NCBI RefSeq assembly: GCF_003594915.1
Contig: NZ_QZCS01000017.1
Coordinates: 1 to 64,000 of the forward strand
DNA: 64,000 nt
Direction of reading: 5' to 3'
DNA from: Enterobacter chuandaensis
GTDB taxonomy: Bacteria > Pseudomonadota > Gammaproteobacteria > Enterobacterales > Enterobacteriaceae
The notes beneath the pieces are model-generated. The model searched no databases. It had not been told where the DNA came from and worked only from the letters and a program-made list of their open reading frames with translations. Every line of letters begins with the position of its first letter. Position 1 is the stretch's first letter. The position numbers were made by a program, and so were the translations under genes. Positions 48,512 to 59,239 of the stretch are shown here, in pieces.

Positions 48512-49171
48512 ATGAATTCATTCCAGGGAAGTGAACGTTTGATATTTGAATACATTCAGCATCACGCGTGTAATATTTCTAATATATCGGCAAAAGAGAT
48601 TGCCCGTGATACCTTTACAACGACAACATCCGTTAATCGTGTGTGTAAAAAAATGGGCTATAAAAGCTATACCGAGCTTCGGTATCGTTTTTTGCGCGAT
48701 CACTTTACACCAGCACCTGCCGCCCCCGACGCGGGGCTGCAGGCGGACGATATCGTGGCGGAATTCTCCAGGCTGCTCATCCATTCCAGCCATATCTATC
48801 TGTATGCTCGGGGCGCCTCGCTCACCAGCCTCAACTACCTGTCGCGATTTTTATCACTGGCGAGCCTGCCGCATCTTATTTTGAATGACATGCACCAGCT
48901 GACACGGGTATCGAAGGGGACGCTGGTGCTGATCAGTAAATCCGGGGAGACCCAGTCGCTGGTTGAAATGGCGCGTAACGCGCTGCGCAAAGGCTTGAAG
49001 ATTATTGCGATTACCCGCCAGGGCTCGACACTGGCGTCGATCTCAACGCTATGCTGGCCGTTACCGATCGACATTAACGCGGTTTCGCTGTATCAGCGGG
49101 AAGGTCAGCTTGAACTGTTAAGCGCCGTGGACCGTATCGGCTGCAGGCTGCTGCAGCACGATACGGTGTAG
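48512..49171 (+). CDS. RpiR/MurR-family transcriptional regulator
   Basis: A 219-residue regulator, shorter than the usual 280. An N-terminal HTH_6 domain (about 1-65, SAKEIARDTFTTTTSVNRVCKKMGYKSYTELRYRF) is followed by a SIS sugar-phosphate-binding domain (about 85-210, LVLISKSGETQSLVEMARNAL). It probably senses a phosphosugar from the PTS-mannosidase pathway. In E. coli the mng genes use a GntR-type regulator, so the control module has been exchanged. It converges on the porin gene with an 8-base gap. Confidence 0.88.
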   Translation: MNSFQGSERLIFEYIQHHACNISNISAKEIARDTFTTTTSVNRVCKKMGYKSYTELRYRFLRDHFTPAPAAPDAGLQADDIVAEFSRLLIHSSHIYLYARGASLTSLNYLSRFLSLASLPHLILNDMHQLTRVSKGTLVLISKSGETQSLVEMARNALRKGLKIIAITRQGSTLASISTLCWPLPIDINAVSLYQREGQLELLSAVDRIGCRLLQHDTV

Positions 49172-49179
49172 TCTGGCCG

Positions 49180-49926
49180 TCAGAGCTGCTTCACTATCCC
49201 CAGGCGTACGGCATAATCATTTTCATGGTTGCCGTCATCGTTGATATAGGTTTTATCCAGCGATACCAGCTCGACATAAGGCGTCCAGCCATCGTCGAGC
49301 TTGTAGTTGAACGCGACGGTATGTTCCCAGTAGGTATCATCCCCGGTTCCCTGATCGACATTATCCTGCCAGCGGAAGCGCGGGTTGTAGGACATACCGA
49401 ATTTGCCAATGTTATACGCGAACCAAATGTCGAACTGGTGTGACTGACGGCGGGTGTAGCCGCTGCCGTCGAGTTCTTTGTCGCTGTGCGCATCATTGAC
49501 GGTGTTATAACGATAGCGGGCGGAGAGGTTCAGACCGTTATCAAACGCTTTCCAGCCCTGAATGAAGGGGCGGTAATGGGTATTGCTGGTGGTGAAAACC
49601 GTCACCATGCCAGGCGCAACGGCGAAGCCATTGCCCAGATCGAAGCGCCAGCGCGTTTCGATCTCCTGCGCCGCTTCCGTTAACCCCTTTTCGTCTGGAT
49701 TATATCGGTCAGTATCACCAAAAAAGGTGTCGTTGTGGTTTTGTGCGGCTTCAACGGAGAAGTAAAAACCGTTATCTGCCTGATGCATGACCTTAATACG
49801 AGAATCATTTACGTCTGAGCGCGTATTATGACCAAAGCGAAGATCGACGGACGTATTTCCGCACCATCCCTGTGTGCTCAATAATAATGCGCTAATACAT
49901 GTTGCTTTAATAATTGTCTTTTTCAT
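49180..49926 (-). CDS. KdgM-family oligosaccharide porin
   Basis: A 248-residue outer-membrane protein with signal peptide 1-22 (MKKTIIKATC to GWC). The mature part is beta-strand rich and matches the oligogalacturonate-specific KdgM porin pattern (SVDLRFGHNTRS, YFSVEAAQNHNDTF, ETRWRFDLGNGFAVAPG). Small acidic-sugar oligosaccharides would cross the outer membrane through it. It lies beside the PTS-mannosidase system, with a related palindrome in front, so it is probably the matching porin. Confidence 0.88.
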   Translation of the reverse strand: MKKTIIKATCISALLLSTQGWCGNTSVDLRFGHNTRSDVNDSRIKVMHQADNGFYFSVEAAQNHNDTFFGDTDRYNPDEKGLTEAAQEIETRWRFDLGNGFAVAPGMVTVFTTSNTHYRPFIQGWKAFDNGLNLSARYRYNTVNDAHSDKELDGSGYTRRQSHQFDIWFAYNIGKFGMSYNPRFRWQDNVDQGTGDDTYWEHTVAFNYKLDDGWTPYVELVSLDKTYINDDGNHENDYAVRLGIVKQL

Positions 49927-50004
49927 AATATCCTGCCGAGGTTATTTAATTGGCAGGCTATTTTTATTTTGGGTGCGGCATATTGTAAAAGTTATCGTCG
50001 TACA

Positions 50005-50021
50005 TTTAGCGTATCGCTAAA
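50005..50021. promoter_or_regulatory. Candidate operator upstream of the porin gene
   Basis: TTTAGCG-TAT-CGCTAAA is a perfect 7-3-7 palindrome 79 bases before the porin ATG. Its core GCGTATCG overlaps in sequence with the palindrome at 48414. Confidence 0.5.
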
Positions 50022-50030
50022 CATAAAAAA

Positions 50031-50056
50031 AGGAGATACAGCATGCTGTATCTCCT
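50031..50056 (-). terminator. Terminator of treBC
   Basis: A perfect 26-base palindrome (AGGAGATACAGCA / TGCTGTATCTCCT) is followed by a T run on the minus strand, just past the treC stop. Confidence 0.9.
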
Positions 50057-50061
50057 GACGT

Positions 50062-51717
50062 TTATTCCTGCAGCCACCAGATGGCTTCAAACGGGCGCAA
50101 TAGCAGCGTATCTGGGCGGGGCGGAACGTCCTCATAGTTGCTGAGTGCAACCCGCCATGTTCCCTGTACCGGGTCCGGCTGCCACTGCTGGCGCTCGCGG
50201 CTCAGGTTCGCCACGACTATCAGCGTCTGCCCCTGCCACTGGCGGCGATAGCACCACAGCGAAGGATGTTCCGGCAGCAGATCGTCGTAATCCCCCCATG
50301 TCAGCACCGGCAGGGTTTTACGCAGGCTTATCAGCGACCGATAGGTGTAGAACACCGAATCCGGGTCGTCCAGCGCCGCGCGCGCGTTCACGGTTTCGTA
50401 GTTGTCACAGACGCCAATCCACGGCTCGCCCTCGGTAAAGCCCGCATTGTGTGAGGCGTCCCACTGCATTGGGGTTCGCCCGTTATCGCGGGATTTACTC
50501 GCCAGAATCGCCAGTAACTCCTCCGGTTCGCGGCCGCTGGCGCGCAGTTCCGCGAACATATTCAGGCTTTCCACGTCGCGATAATCGGTGATGCGGCTGA
50601 AGTGCGGGTTGGTCATCCCCAGCTCTTCACCCTGATAGATATACGGCGTGCCCTGCATGCCGTGCAGGACCATGCCGAGCATCTTCGCCGCCGCCACGCG
50701 GTGTTCCCCTTCGTCGCCAAAGCGCGACACGATGCGCGGCTGGTCGTGGTTACACCAGAACAGCGCGTTCCAGGCTTTGTTGTGCATCCCCTGCTGCCAG
50801 TGGCGGAAAAGGGTTTTCAGCGCCACGAAGTCCGGCTTCGCCTTCGTCCATTTTTCACCGCCGGGGTAGTCCACCTTGAGATGGTGGAAGTTAAAGGTCA
50901 TCGACAGTTCTCGCCCGTCGAGCGACGCGTACTGCTGGCAGTTCTCCAGCGAGGTCGAGGACATCTCTCCCACCGTCATCAGGTTGCGTGGGGTAAAGAC
51001 GTCGCGGCTCATCTCCTGAAGATATTCGTGGATGCGCGGCCCGTCAGTGTAGAAGCGGCGACCGTCGCCAAGGGTGTCGTCCGGGAAGTCCTGATCTTTT
51101 GAAATCAGGTTGATCACGTCCAGACGCAAGCCGTCCACGCCGCGATCGGCCCAGAACTCGCACACCTTTTTCAGCTCGGCGCGCACCGCCGGGTTTTCCC
51201 AGTTGAGATCAGCCTGCTCCGGCGCAAACAGGTGCAGGTAATACTGCTCGCTCTCGGCGTGCCAGCGCCAGGCGTTGCCGCCAAACTTGGAGCGCCAGTT
51301 GTTAGGAAGCTGCTCCGGCGTGCCGTCGCGCCAGATGTAGAACTGGCGGTACGGGCTCGCTTTGTTCAGCGACTCGCGGAACCAGGCGTGCTGCGTGGAG
51401 GTGTGGTTAAACACCATATCGAGAACGATGCGAATGCCGCGTTCGTGCGCTTCGGTAACCAGTTCGTCGAAATCATCCAGCGTGCCGTAGGCTGGATCGA
51501 TGGCGGTGTAATTCGCCACGTCGTAGCCGTTATCCACCTGCGGGGAGATATAAAACGGCGTCAGCCAGATGGCGTCAATGCCGAGGGTTTTCAGATAGTC
51601 CAGCCGCTGGGTTACGCCGCGCAGATCGCCCGTGCCGCTGCCGGTGGTGTCCTGAAAACTCTTTGGGTAAATCTGGTAGATGACGCCGTTCTGCCACCAG
51701 TGAGGAAGGGTATTCAT
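50062..51717 (-). CDS. treC: Trehalose-6-phosphate hydrolase
   Basis: A 551-residue cytoplasmic GH13 enzyme, the same length as E. coli TreC from the ATG at 51717; five in-frame upstream codons are rejected. It splits trehalose 6-phosphate into glucose and glucose 6-phosphate. GH13 motifs: DMVFNHTS, GLRLDVINL (nucleophile Asp), VGEMSS (acid Glu) and FWCNHDQPR. It follows treB by 51 bases in the TreR-controlled operon. Confidence 0.97.
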   Translation of the reverse strand: MNTLPHWWQNGVIYQIYPKSFQDTTGSGTGDLRGVTQRLDYLKTLGIDAIWLTPFYISPQVDNGYDVANYTAIDPAYGTLDDFDELVTEAHERGIRIVLDMVFNHTSTQHAWFRESLNKASPYRQFYIWRDGTPEQLPNNWRSKFGGNAWRWHAESEQYYLHLFAPEQADLNWENPAVRAELKKVCEFWADRGVDGLRLDVINLISKDQDFPDDTLGDGRRFYTDGPRIHEYLQEMSRDVFTPRNLMTVGEMSSTSLENCQQYASLDGRELSMTFNFHHLKVDYPGGEKWTKAKPDFVALKTLFRHWQQGMHNKAWNALFWCNHDQPRIVSRFGDEGEHRVAAAKMLGMVLHGMQGTPYIYQGEELGMTNPHFSRITDYRDVESLNMFAELRASGREPEELLAILASKSRDNGRTPMQWDASHNAGFTEGEPWIGVCDNYETVNARAALDDPDSVFYTYRSLISLRKTLPVLTWGDYDDLLPEHPSLWCYRRQWQGQTLIVVANLSRERQQWQPDPVQGTWRVALSNYEDVPPRPDTLLLRPFEAIWWLQE

Positions 51718-51768
51718 AGTGCGTTCCTGCAAATGCGAAGGGGCGCAACTGCGCCCCGAAAGATGAAG

Positions 51769-53190
51769 TTAAACAATCTGCAGCGTGCCCTGACGGAACT
51801 TACGCTGGTAAACCACGGTGGTGAGCGCCATGGGGACGATAATCGCCACCGCCATCGCCAGGGCAAACACCTGCCAGAAAGCGGGCTGGATGGAGAGGAT
51901 GCCAGGCAGGCCGCCGACGCCAATACCGTTCGCCATCACGCCGTTCAGGCCGCACAGCAGGCCCGCCAGGCCAGAGCCGATCATCGCGCAGAGCATCGGG
52001 AAGCGGTATTTCAGGTTGATACCGTACATCGCCGGTTCGGTCACGCCGAGGTAGGCGGAGATGGCCGCCGGAACGGAGATCTCCCGCTCGTTGTGCTTAC
52101 GGCTGACGATAATGATGCCGGTCACCGCAGAGGCCTGCGCAATGTTAGAGAGGGCGATAATCGGCCAGACAGGCGTACCGCCGAGGCTTTGAATCATCTG
52201 CATGTCGATCGCCAGCGTGGTCTGGTGCACGCCGGTGATCACCAGCGGGGCATAGAGGAAGCCAAACAGCGCGGCACCAATCGGGGCGAAGCTGCCGGTC
52301 ATCAGGTGACGCACCGCGAAGGCCACGCCGTCGCCAATCATGCGGCCAAACGGACCGATAAAAGCGTGCGCCAGGAAGACGGCCAGGATCAGTGAGCAGA
52401 CCGGCACCACCACCAGATAGAGGTAATCCGGCACGATGCGCTTCAGGCGCGTTTCAATAAAGCCTAGCGCCAGACCGGCCAGCAGGGCCGGGATGACCTG
52501 CGCCTGATAGCCCACTTTGGCGATGGTAAACAGGCCGAAGTTCCACACTTCCGGCACCTGCTGACCAAGTAAGTAAGCGTTCATTAACTGCGGAGAGACC
52601 AGCGTGACGCCCAGTACAATACCGAGAATCGGCGTACCGCCCATCTTGCGCACCGCGGACCAGCAAATCCCCACCGGCAGATAGAAGAAGATTGCTTCGC
52701 CAATCAGCCACAGGAAGTCATAGATGCTTTGCAGCGCCGGGTACATCTGCGCCAGCGTTTTGCCGTCGCTCATCGGCACATCGCCGATGACGTTACGGAA
52801 GCCTAAAATCAAGCCTCCGCTGATCAGCGCCGGCAGCAGCGGGAAGAAGATCTCCGCGAAGTGGGAGATCAGCTGCTCGTGCCACTTCATATTCTGGCGC
52901 GCGGCCTTCTTCGCCTGCTCTTTATCGGCAGAGGAGTGCCCGGTAGTCGCCAGCAGAGCCTGATAGTAATCGCCCACTTCGGTACCAATCACAACCTGGA
53001 ACTGTCCGGCGTTGGTGAAGCAGCCTTTCACCATCGAAAGCTCTTCAATCGCCTTCGGGTTGGCTTTGGCCGGATCGTTCAGCACGAAGCGCAGGCGTGT
53101 AATGCAATGGCTGACGGTGGCGATGTTTTCGCGACCGCCGACCAGGACGATCAGCCGATCGATATCTGCTTGTTTGACTTTACTCATCAT
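51769..53190 (-). CDS. treB: Trehalose-specific PTS EIIBC
   Basis: A 473-residue PTS permease, equal in length to E. coli TreB. An N-terminal EIIB domain carries Cys29 in VSHCITRLRF; the EIIC domain (about 110-470) has multiple helices. It takes up trehalose as trehalose 6-phosphate, using glucose EIIA. It is the first gene of treBC. The promoter gap still has its operator, even though an Hcp cassette now separates the operon from treR. Confidence 0.97.
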   Translation of the reverse strand: MMSKVKQADIDRLIVLVGGRENIATVSHCITRLRFVLNDPAKANPKAIEELSMVKGCFTNAGQFQVVIGTEVGDYYQALLATTGHSSADKEQAKKAARQNMKWHEQLISHFAEIFFPLLPALISGGLILGFRNVIGDVPMSDGKTLAQMYPALQSIYDFLWLIGEAIFFYLPVGICWSAVRKMGGTPILGIVLGVTLVSPQLMNAYLLGQQVPEVWNFGLFTIAKVGYQAQVIPALLAGLALGFIETRLKRIVPDYLYLVVVPVCSLILAVFLAHAFIGPFGRMIGDGVAFAVRHLMTGSFAPIGAALFGFLYAPLVITGVHQTTLAIDMQMIQSLGGTPVWPIIALSNIAQASAVTGIIIVSRKHNEREISVPAAISAYLGVTEPAMYGINLKYRFPMLCAMIGSGLAGLLCGLNGVMANGIGVGGLPGILSIQPAFWQVFALAMAVAIIVPMALTTVVYQRKFRQGTLQIV

Positions 53191-53264
53191 GAAACCTCAT
53201 GACCGATGTTGAAGGGGGTAATGACCTGAGCGCAAGCCTACTCCTTCAGCGTGACGGCGAAAAT

Positions 53265-53276
53265 GGGAACGTTCCC
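53265..53276. promoter_or_regulatory. TreR operator upstream of treB
   Basis: GGGAACGTTCCC is a perfect 12-bp palindrome 75 bases before the treB start. It fits the target of the LacI-family repressor TreR. Confidence 0.8.
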
Positions 53277-53314
53277 GAAATCGGGCGAAGATCACAATAA
53301 ACAATTCAGGAGGG

Positions 53315-53384
53315 TTATGAGAGACGGGCAGGAATCACGATCTGGCGCGGTTCGATCCGCCCGTTGATCTGCTCAATCAGCTGC
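53315..53384 (-). pseudogene. treR: Stranded copy of the treR 3' end
   Basis: Read on the minus strand, this segment encodes QLIEQINGRIEPRQIVIPAR, then LS and a TAA stop, identical in protein to the end of the intact treR at 54993. The 66 bases 53319-53384 match 54997-55062 with one mismatch. It lies where the treR end belongs relative to the treB promoter, so it is probably the original 3' end, displaced when the Hcp cassette entered. Confidence 0.85.
53319..53384. repeat. 66-bp direct repeat, left copy
   Basis: Matches 54997-55062 in 65 of 66 bases in the same orientation, bracketing the Hcp cassette (53385-54996). Confidence 0.9.
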
Positions 53385-53573
53385 AGGGATGCCGGGAAGA
53401 GATATAAAAATTTACCAGGATTTTATATGAGCCAACTACTTAATGTTTTTAGAGATTCCGGGTCATTATCTTAAAAAGAAAGTATCAGGTCCTAAATGTG
53501 ATCAGGTTGGAATATCAATACTGTGTTCAGGCATAGGCTTGCTTCAATTTGCTGAAACACGTATGGAGCGCTT

Positions 53574-54266
53574 ATGTACGGAAACAATGAAATCATCCGT
53601 TATTTACAGGCCAATAAAATTCTTGCGCTTAAACTCGACCATGCCGTCACGGCTGTTGGCCAGCAGGTCAAAAAACAGGTGGATACCATAGGGAATGGCG
53701 CGACACGTCTTTTGTATTACACCTCATGCTTCACCGATGAATATTATGACGTCTGCCAGCGACAACAGATTGAAGATATACGTTTCAGGGATGCTGTTTA
53801 TCAGGTAGTGAACGGTATTGATGTAGTCTATAACATGCTTCGAATCTACTTTGAGGAAATTTTCCGGTATAAAACATCAGACCAATTAGAGTATATCAAG
53901 CAGCACCTGATGGCGGTAAATGTCCATGTCGCATCGGTCACCCTCACTGGAGCAGGATTTACGTTTGCTGTCGCCACCTGTGTTCGCCTTGGATTAAACA
54001 TCAGCCTTGAATTAAGCGCCCTTGCGGGTACCTGGGCTTCCCGTGGTATTGCCCTTATTGGTGTCTATGGGGTAGTGCAAAAAGCCGCTGACAGTGCTCA
54101 TCGCCTGCATGTCGAATTTCCCGCCTTGTACGCTGCTTTTTATGCACAAGGACTTGAAATGCTCTACTTCATTATTGAGCCAGTGTTTCAAAGGTCGCAC
54201 GCAGTGGATGCGCAATGGGCATCAGATAGTGACATTGCGGACATCATCAGCAGGATGATCTTATAG
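53574..54266 (+). CDS. Unknown protein of the Hcp cassette, possible T6SS effector
   Basis: I do not recognise this 230-residue protein. The N-terminal half is helical and hydrophilic. Hydrophobic stretches lie at about 120-140 (VASVTLTGAGFTFAVATCV) and about 150-168 (SALAGTWASRGIALIGVYG), so it may insert in a membrane. It precedes a 62-residue membrane protein and an Hcp gene; in such cassettes the gene beside hcp is often a secreted toxin with an immunity partner. AT-rich relative to tre genes. An overlapping frame at 53443-53691 is not considered real. Confidence 0.6.
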   Translation: MYGNNEIIRYLQANKILALKLDHAVTAVGQQVKKQVDTIGNGATRLLYYTSCFTDEYYDVCQRQQIEDIRFRDAVYQVVNGIDVVYNMLRIYFEEIFRYKTSDQLEYIKQHLMAVNVHVASVTLTGAGFTFAVATCVRLGLNISLELSALAGTWASRGIALIGVYGVVQKAADSAHRLHVEFPALYAAFYAQGLEMLYFIIEPVFQRSHAVDAQWASDSDIADIISRMIL

Positions 54267-54268
54267 CC

Positions 54269-54457
54269 ATGTTGAACTACATCAAACGTTTTTTACGCTG
54301 GCAGGGGCGAGTCTTTTTTTCAATCTATGGCCCAACGGCGTTAACAATTCTATTTGCCCTGATTCAGGCGCATTTTTCCCCGGGAAGCCCAGTCTGGCCT
54401 ATTGGTGTTTTCTTTGTTGTCGTAATGATTATTTTTGGTCGTTATGTGAAATGGTAA
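54269..54457 (+). CDS. Small membrane protein, possible immunity protein
   Basis: A 62-residue protein with two hydrophobic segments (about 13-30 and 42-58) joined by a short polar turn, starting 2 bases after the previous stop. No family recognised. Its tight coupling to the 230-residue gene suggests a protective or assembly partner for it. Confidence 0.55.
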   Translation: MLNYIKRFLRWQGRVFFSIYGPTALTILFALIQAHFSPGSPVWPIGVFFVVVMIIFGRYVKW

Positions 54458-54501
54458 ATGCTGAGCTTCCTAATATTGATACCCACCAATAAGGATATGA
54501 C

Positions 54502-54981
54502 ATGTCTACTCCTGCACATTTATGGCTTGAAGATGAGAACGGCTCGCCGGTAATTGGTAGCTGTATAATGCCACTTCGGCTGGGTTCTATTGAGTTAAAA
54601 TCATTTTCCCACGGGGTAACCATTCCTGTTGATCCAAGCTGGGGAAAACTCACCGGAACGCGTGTTCATCGCCCTATCACCATAGTTAAAGAATTTGATC
54701 AGACTACCCCACTTCTGTACCGCGCGGTGTGCGAAGGGCGAACCATGAAGAAAGCGACAATTAAAATGTACCGTCTTCTGGAGGCAGGAATCGAGTCCGA
54801 GTATTTCAATATCATTTTGGAAAACGTTAAGTTCACCACGGTCGCGCCATACCTTTCTCCTGGCGGCATGAGTAGTACCCACCTTGAAACGCTTGAATTG
54901 CGTTATGAGGCGATCACATGGAAGCACATGGAAGGCAATATTATCTACCGTGATTCATGGAACGATCTCTGCTGCAGATGA
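54502..54981 (+). CDS. hcp: Hcp family type VI secretion tube protein
   Basis: A 159-residue Hcp protein starting at 54502 with AAGGAT upstream. It has the enteric Hcp1 pattern: PAHLWLEDENGSPVIG at the N-terminus, TGTRVHRPITIVKEFD, TIKMYRL and STHLETLELRYEAITWKH. Hcp hexamers form the inner tube of the T6SS and also carry small effectors. No other T6SS structural gene is in the window, so this is an orphan hcp serving a system encoded elsewhere. It ends 11 bases before treR on the opposite strand. Confidence 0.93.
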   Translation: MSTPAHLWLEDENGSPVIGSCIMPLRLGSIELKSFSHGVTIPVDPSWGKLTGTRVHRPITIVKEFDQTTPLLYRAVCEGRTMKKATIKMYRLLEAGIESEYFNIILENVKFTTVAPYLSPGGMSSTHLETLELRYEAITWKHMEGNIIYRDSWNDLCCR

Positions 54982-54992
54982 TAACTAACGAG

Positions 54993-55940
54993 CTAAGAGA
55001 GACGGGCAGGAATCACGATCTGGCGCGGTTCGATCCGCCCGTTGATCTGCTCGATCAGCTGCGCAGCGGCCTGTCTGCCGGACTCGGCGTAGCCCGGGTC
55101 AACGGTGAGGATCTCCGGGTGCAGGAACTTCATCAGCGGCGTGCTGCCGACGCTTGCCACCTGCAGGTTATCAATGCGCTGCTCCTGCAGAAATTTACTG
55201 GCACCCAGCGCCAGGGTATCCGTGGCGCACACCAGCGCGGTGGTCTGCGGCGTCAGGACGCTGGCGACCTGCTCGTAGCCCTGCTTCATGCCGAGCCCCG
55301 GCAGGGAGGCCACGGCGGAAAGGTTGTGGTTTTTGCAAAAGGTCAGGTAGGCCTCATGGCGACGCTTGCCGGTAGTGACGTCCGCGTGCGGCACGCCCAG
55401 ATAGCTGATGTGGCGGTGGCCGTCTTCGTACAGACGCTGCATCAGGGTGATAATCGCCCCTTCGTCGTCATAACAGACGGAGGCAAACCCGCTGGCATCG
55501 CGTGCCAGCAGCACCAGAGACGGCTGCCAGGGTTTCAGCATCTCCTCATTAATACCGGTAAAACCAAACAGTACCACGCCGTCAATGTTGCGCCGCTGGA
55601 GCATGCCGAGATGTTCTTCCACCAGCTGTGGCGAGAACTGACTCTCCATCATGATCGGGTCATAGCCCTGTTCGTAGAAGGCGGGCAGCATGGTCTGTAC
55701 GGCGAGGTTTTCTGACAGGGAATCCAGACGCGAAACAATGATCGCGACCACCTTGTCACTCTGCCCGCGCATGGCGCGTGCGGAGCGGGAAGGGGAAAAA
55801 CCGTGCTGATTCATAACCGCCTCAACGCGTTCGCGGGTGCGTTCGCTGACACCACTTTCGTTGTTCAGCACGCGCGACACGGTGGATTTCCCCACGCCGC
55901 TTAAACGCGCGATGTCTTTAATCGTAAGGCGGTTCTGCAT
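54993..55940 (-). CDS. treR: Trehalose operon repressor
   Basis: A 315-residue LacI-family repressor (E. coli TreR 315). An N-terminal HTH (about 5-50, TIKDIARLSGVGKSTVSRVLN) is followed by a sugar-phosphate-binding domain. It represses treBC and is induced by trehalose 6-phosphate. The gene is intact, but its last 66 bases are duplicated at 53319. The Hcp cassette lies between its 3' end and treB. Confidence 0.96.
   Translation of the reverse strand: MQNRLTIKDIARLSGVGKSTVSRVLNNESGVSERTRERVEAVMNQHGFSPSRSARAMRGQSDKVVAIIVSRLDSLSENLAVQTMLPAFYEQGYDPIMMESQFSPQLVEEHLGMLQRRNIDGVVLFGFTGINEEMLKPWQPSLVLLARDASGFASVCYDDEGAIITLMQRLYEDGHRHISYLGVPHADVTTGKRRHEAYLTFCKNHNLSAVASLPGLGMKQGYEQVASVLTPQTTALVCATDTLALGASKFLQEQRIDNLQVASVGSTPLMKFLHPEILTVDPGYAESGRQAAAQLIEQINGRIEPRQIVIPARLS
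54997..55062. repeat. 66-bp direct repeat, right copy (3' end of intact treR)
   Basis: Matches 53319-53384 except for one base (G for A in CTCGATCAG). It forms the functional end of treR. Confidence 0.9.
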
Positions 55941-56018
55941 GCTGTTTTCCCTGTAACAACGACAAAATGGTCAATTGAGCCTAATGCTATAGCGCGATTT
56001 CGCTATGGGCAAAGTCTG

Positions 56019-56052
56019 GTTTACGTACTGTTTATTTGCAGGCGCGTATAAT
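56019..56052 (+). promoter_or_regulatory. PhoP box and -10 element of mgtA
   Basis: GGTTTA-N5-TGTTTA at 56019-56035 is an exact PhoP-box arrangement. TATAAT at 56047-56052 follows at normal spacing. Low Mg2+ sensing by PhoPQ is expected to drive transcription from about 56059. Confidence 0.88.
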
Positions 56053-56058
56053 ACCGCC

Positions 56059-56328
56059 CGAATCGTCACAAAGGGTACGCTTAAATCCTTATACTGCGCG
56101 GCGACACCCTGTTTTTTTACTTACCGGAGGCTTTATGGATCCCGATCCCACACCTCTCCTGAACGGGAGACCACGTTCTTTCCGGTAAGCCAGCTTTTGC
56201 TGTCTCACCGGTATGTGAGGCAGCAACGTCCTAAACGTTCCTGCTTGAAAATTAAGTGCCTGACAGGTACGACTTTGCCACGCCTGAAGGGAATGCTGCG
56301 TCCGCCCTGCGGATGCGGAGGAATGTCT
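56059..56328 (+). promoter_or_regulatory. mgtA leader (Mg2+-responsive) RNA
   Basis: About 270 bases of untranslated leader separate the predicted start from mgtA. It encodes the proline-rich MgtL peptide and several GC-rich inverted segments, the arrangement known for the Salmonella and E. coli mgtA leader, where Mg2+ and proline levels control Rho-dependent termination. The structure was not folded here. Confidence 0.75.
56135..56188 (+). CDS. mgtL: MgtL leader peptide
   Basis: A 17-residue frame, MDPDPTPLLNGRPRSFR, with CCGGAGG upstream of the ATG. Salmonella MgtL is also 17 residues and begins MDPDPTPL. Pro codons at positions 3, 5, 7 and 13 make its translation sensitive to Mg2+ and proline supply, which controls whether transcription continues into mgtA. 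Confidence 0.85.
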   Translation: MDPDPTPLLNGRPRSFR

Positions 56329-59037
<2,709 letters not shown>

Positions 59038-59046
59038 GTTATGTTT

Positions 59047-59117
59047 GCCGGGTGGCGGCTTCGCCTTACCCGGCCTACTCACGAAACGTAGGCCCGGTAA
59101 GCGCAGCGCCACCGGGC
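59047..59117. repeat. BIME-like pair of REP elements
   Basis: Two inverted REP-type units (59047-59078 and 59088-59117; core GCCGGGTGGCG and CGCCACCGGGC) follow mgtA, typical of enteric intergenic repeats. Confidence 0.85.
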
Positions 59118-59239
59118 AATAGCTTTCCTCCCAAATTCAACAACCTGTGATCTCCGTCGGCGCATTCGCTTGACGACAATTTGAGCGCATGTTAACAGAA
59201 TGTTTTGCCTTTATTTGGCCCGTCAGATAAGGAACATTC

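Noticed and set aside
53443..53691. 82-codon open frame at the left end of the Hcp cassette
   Set aside because: Overlaps the better-supported gene at 53574, and no domain or ribosome site supports it.
53385..54996. Insertion sequence or integron explaining the treR duplication
   Set aside because: No transposase, integrase, terminal inverted repeats or attC-like site is visible in the cassette.
56005..56328. In-frame 108-codon extension of MgtA
   Set aside because: This is the PhoP-controlled leader with mgtL; MgtA from 56329 has the normal 902 residues.
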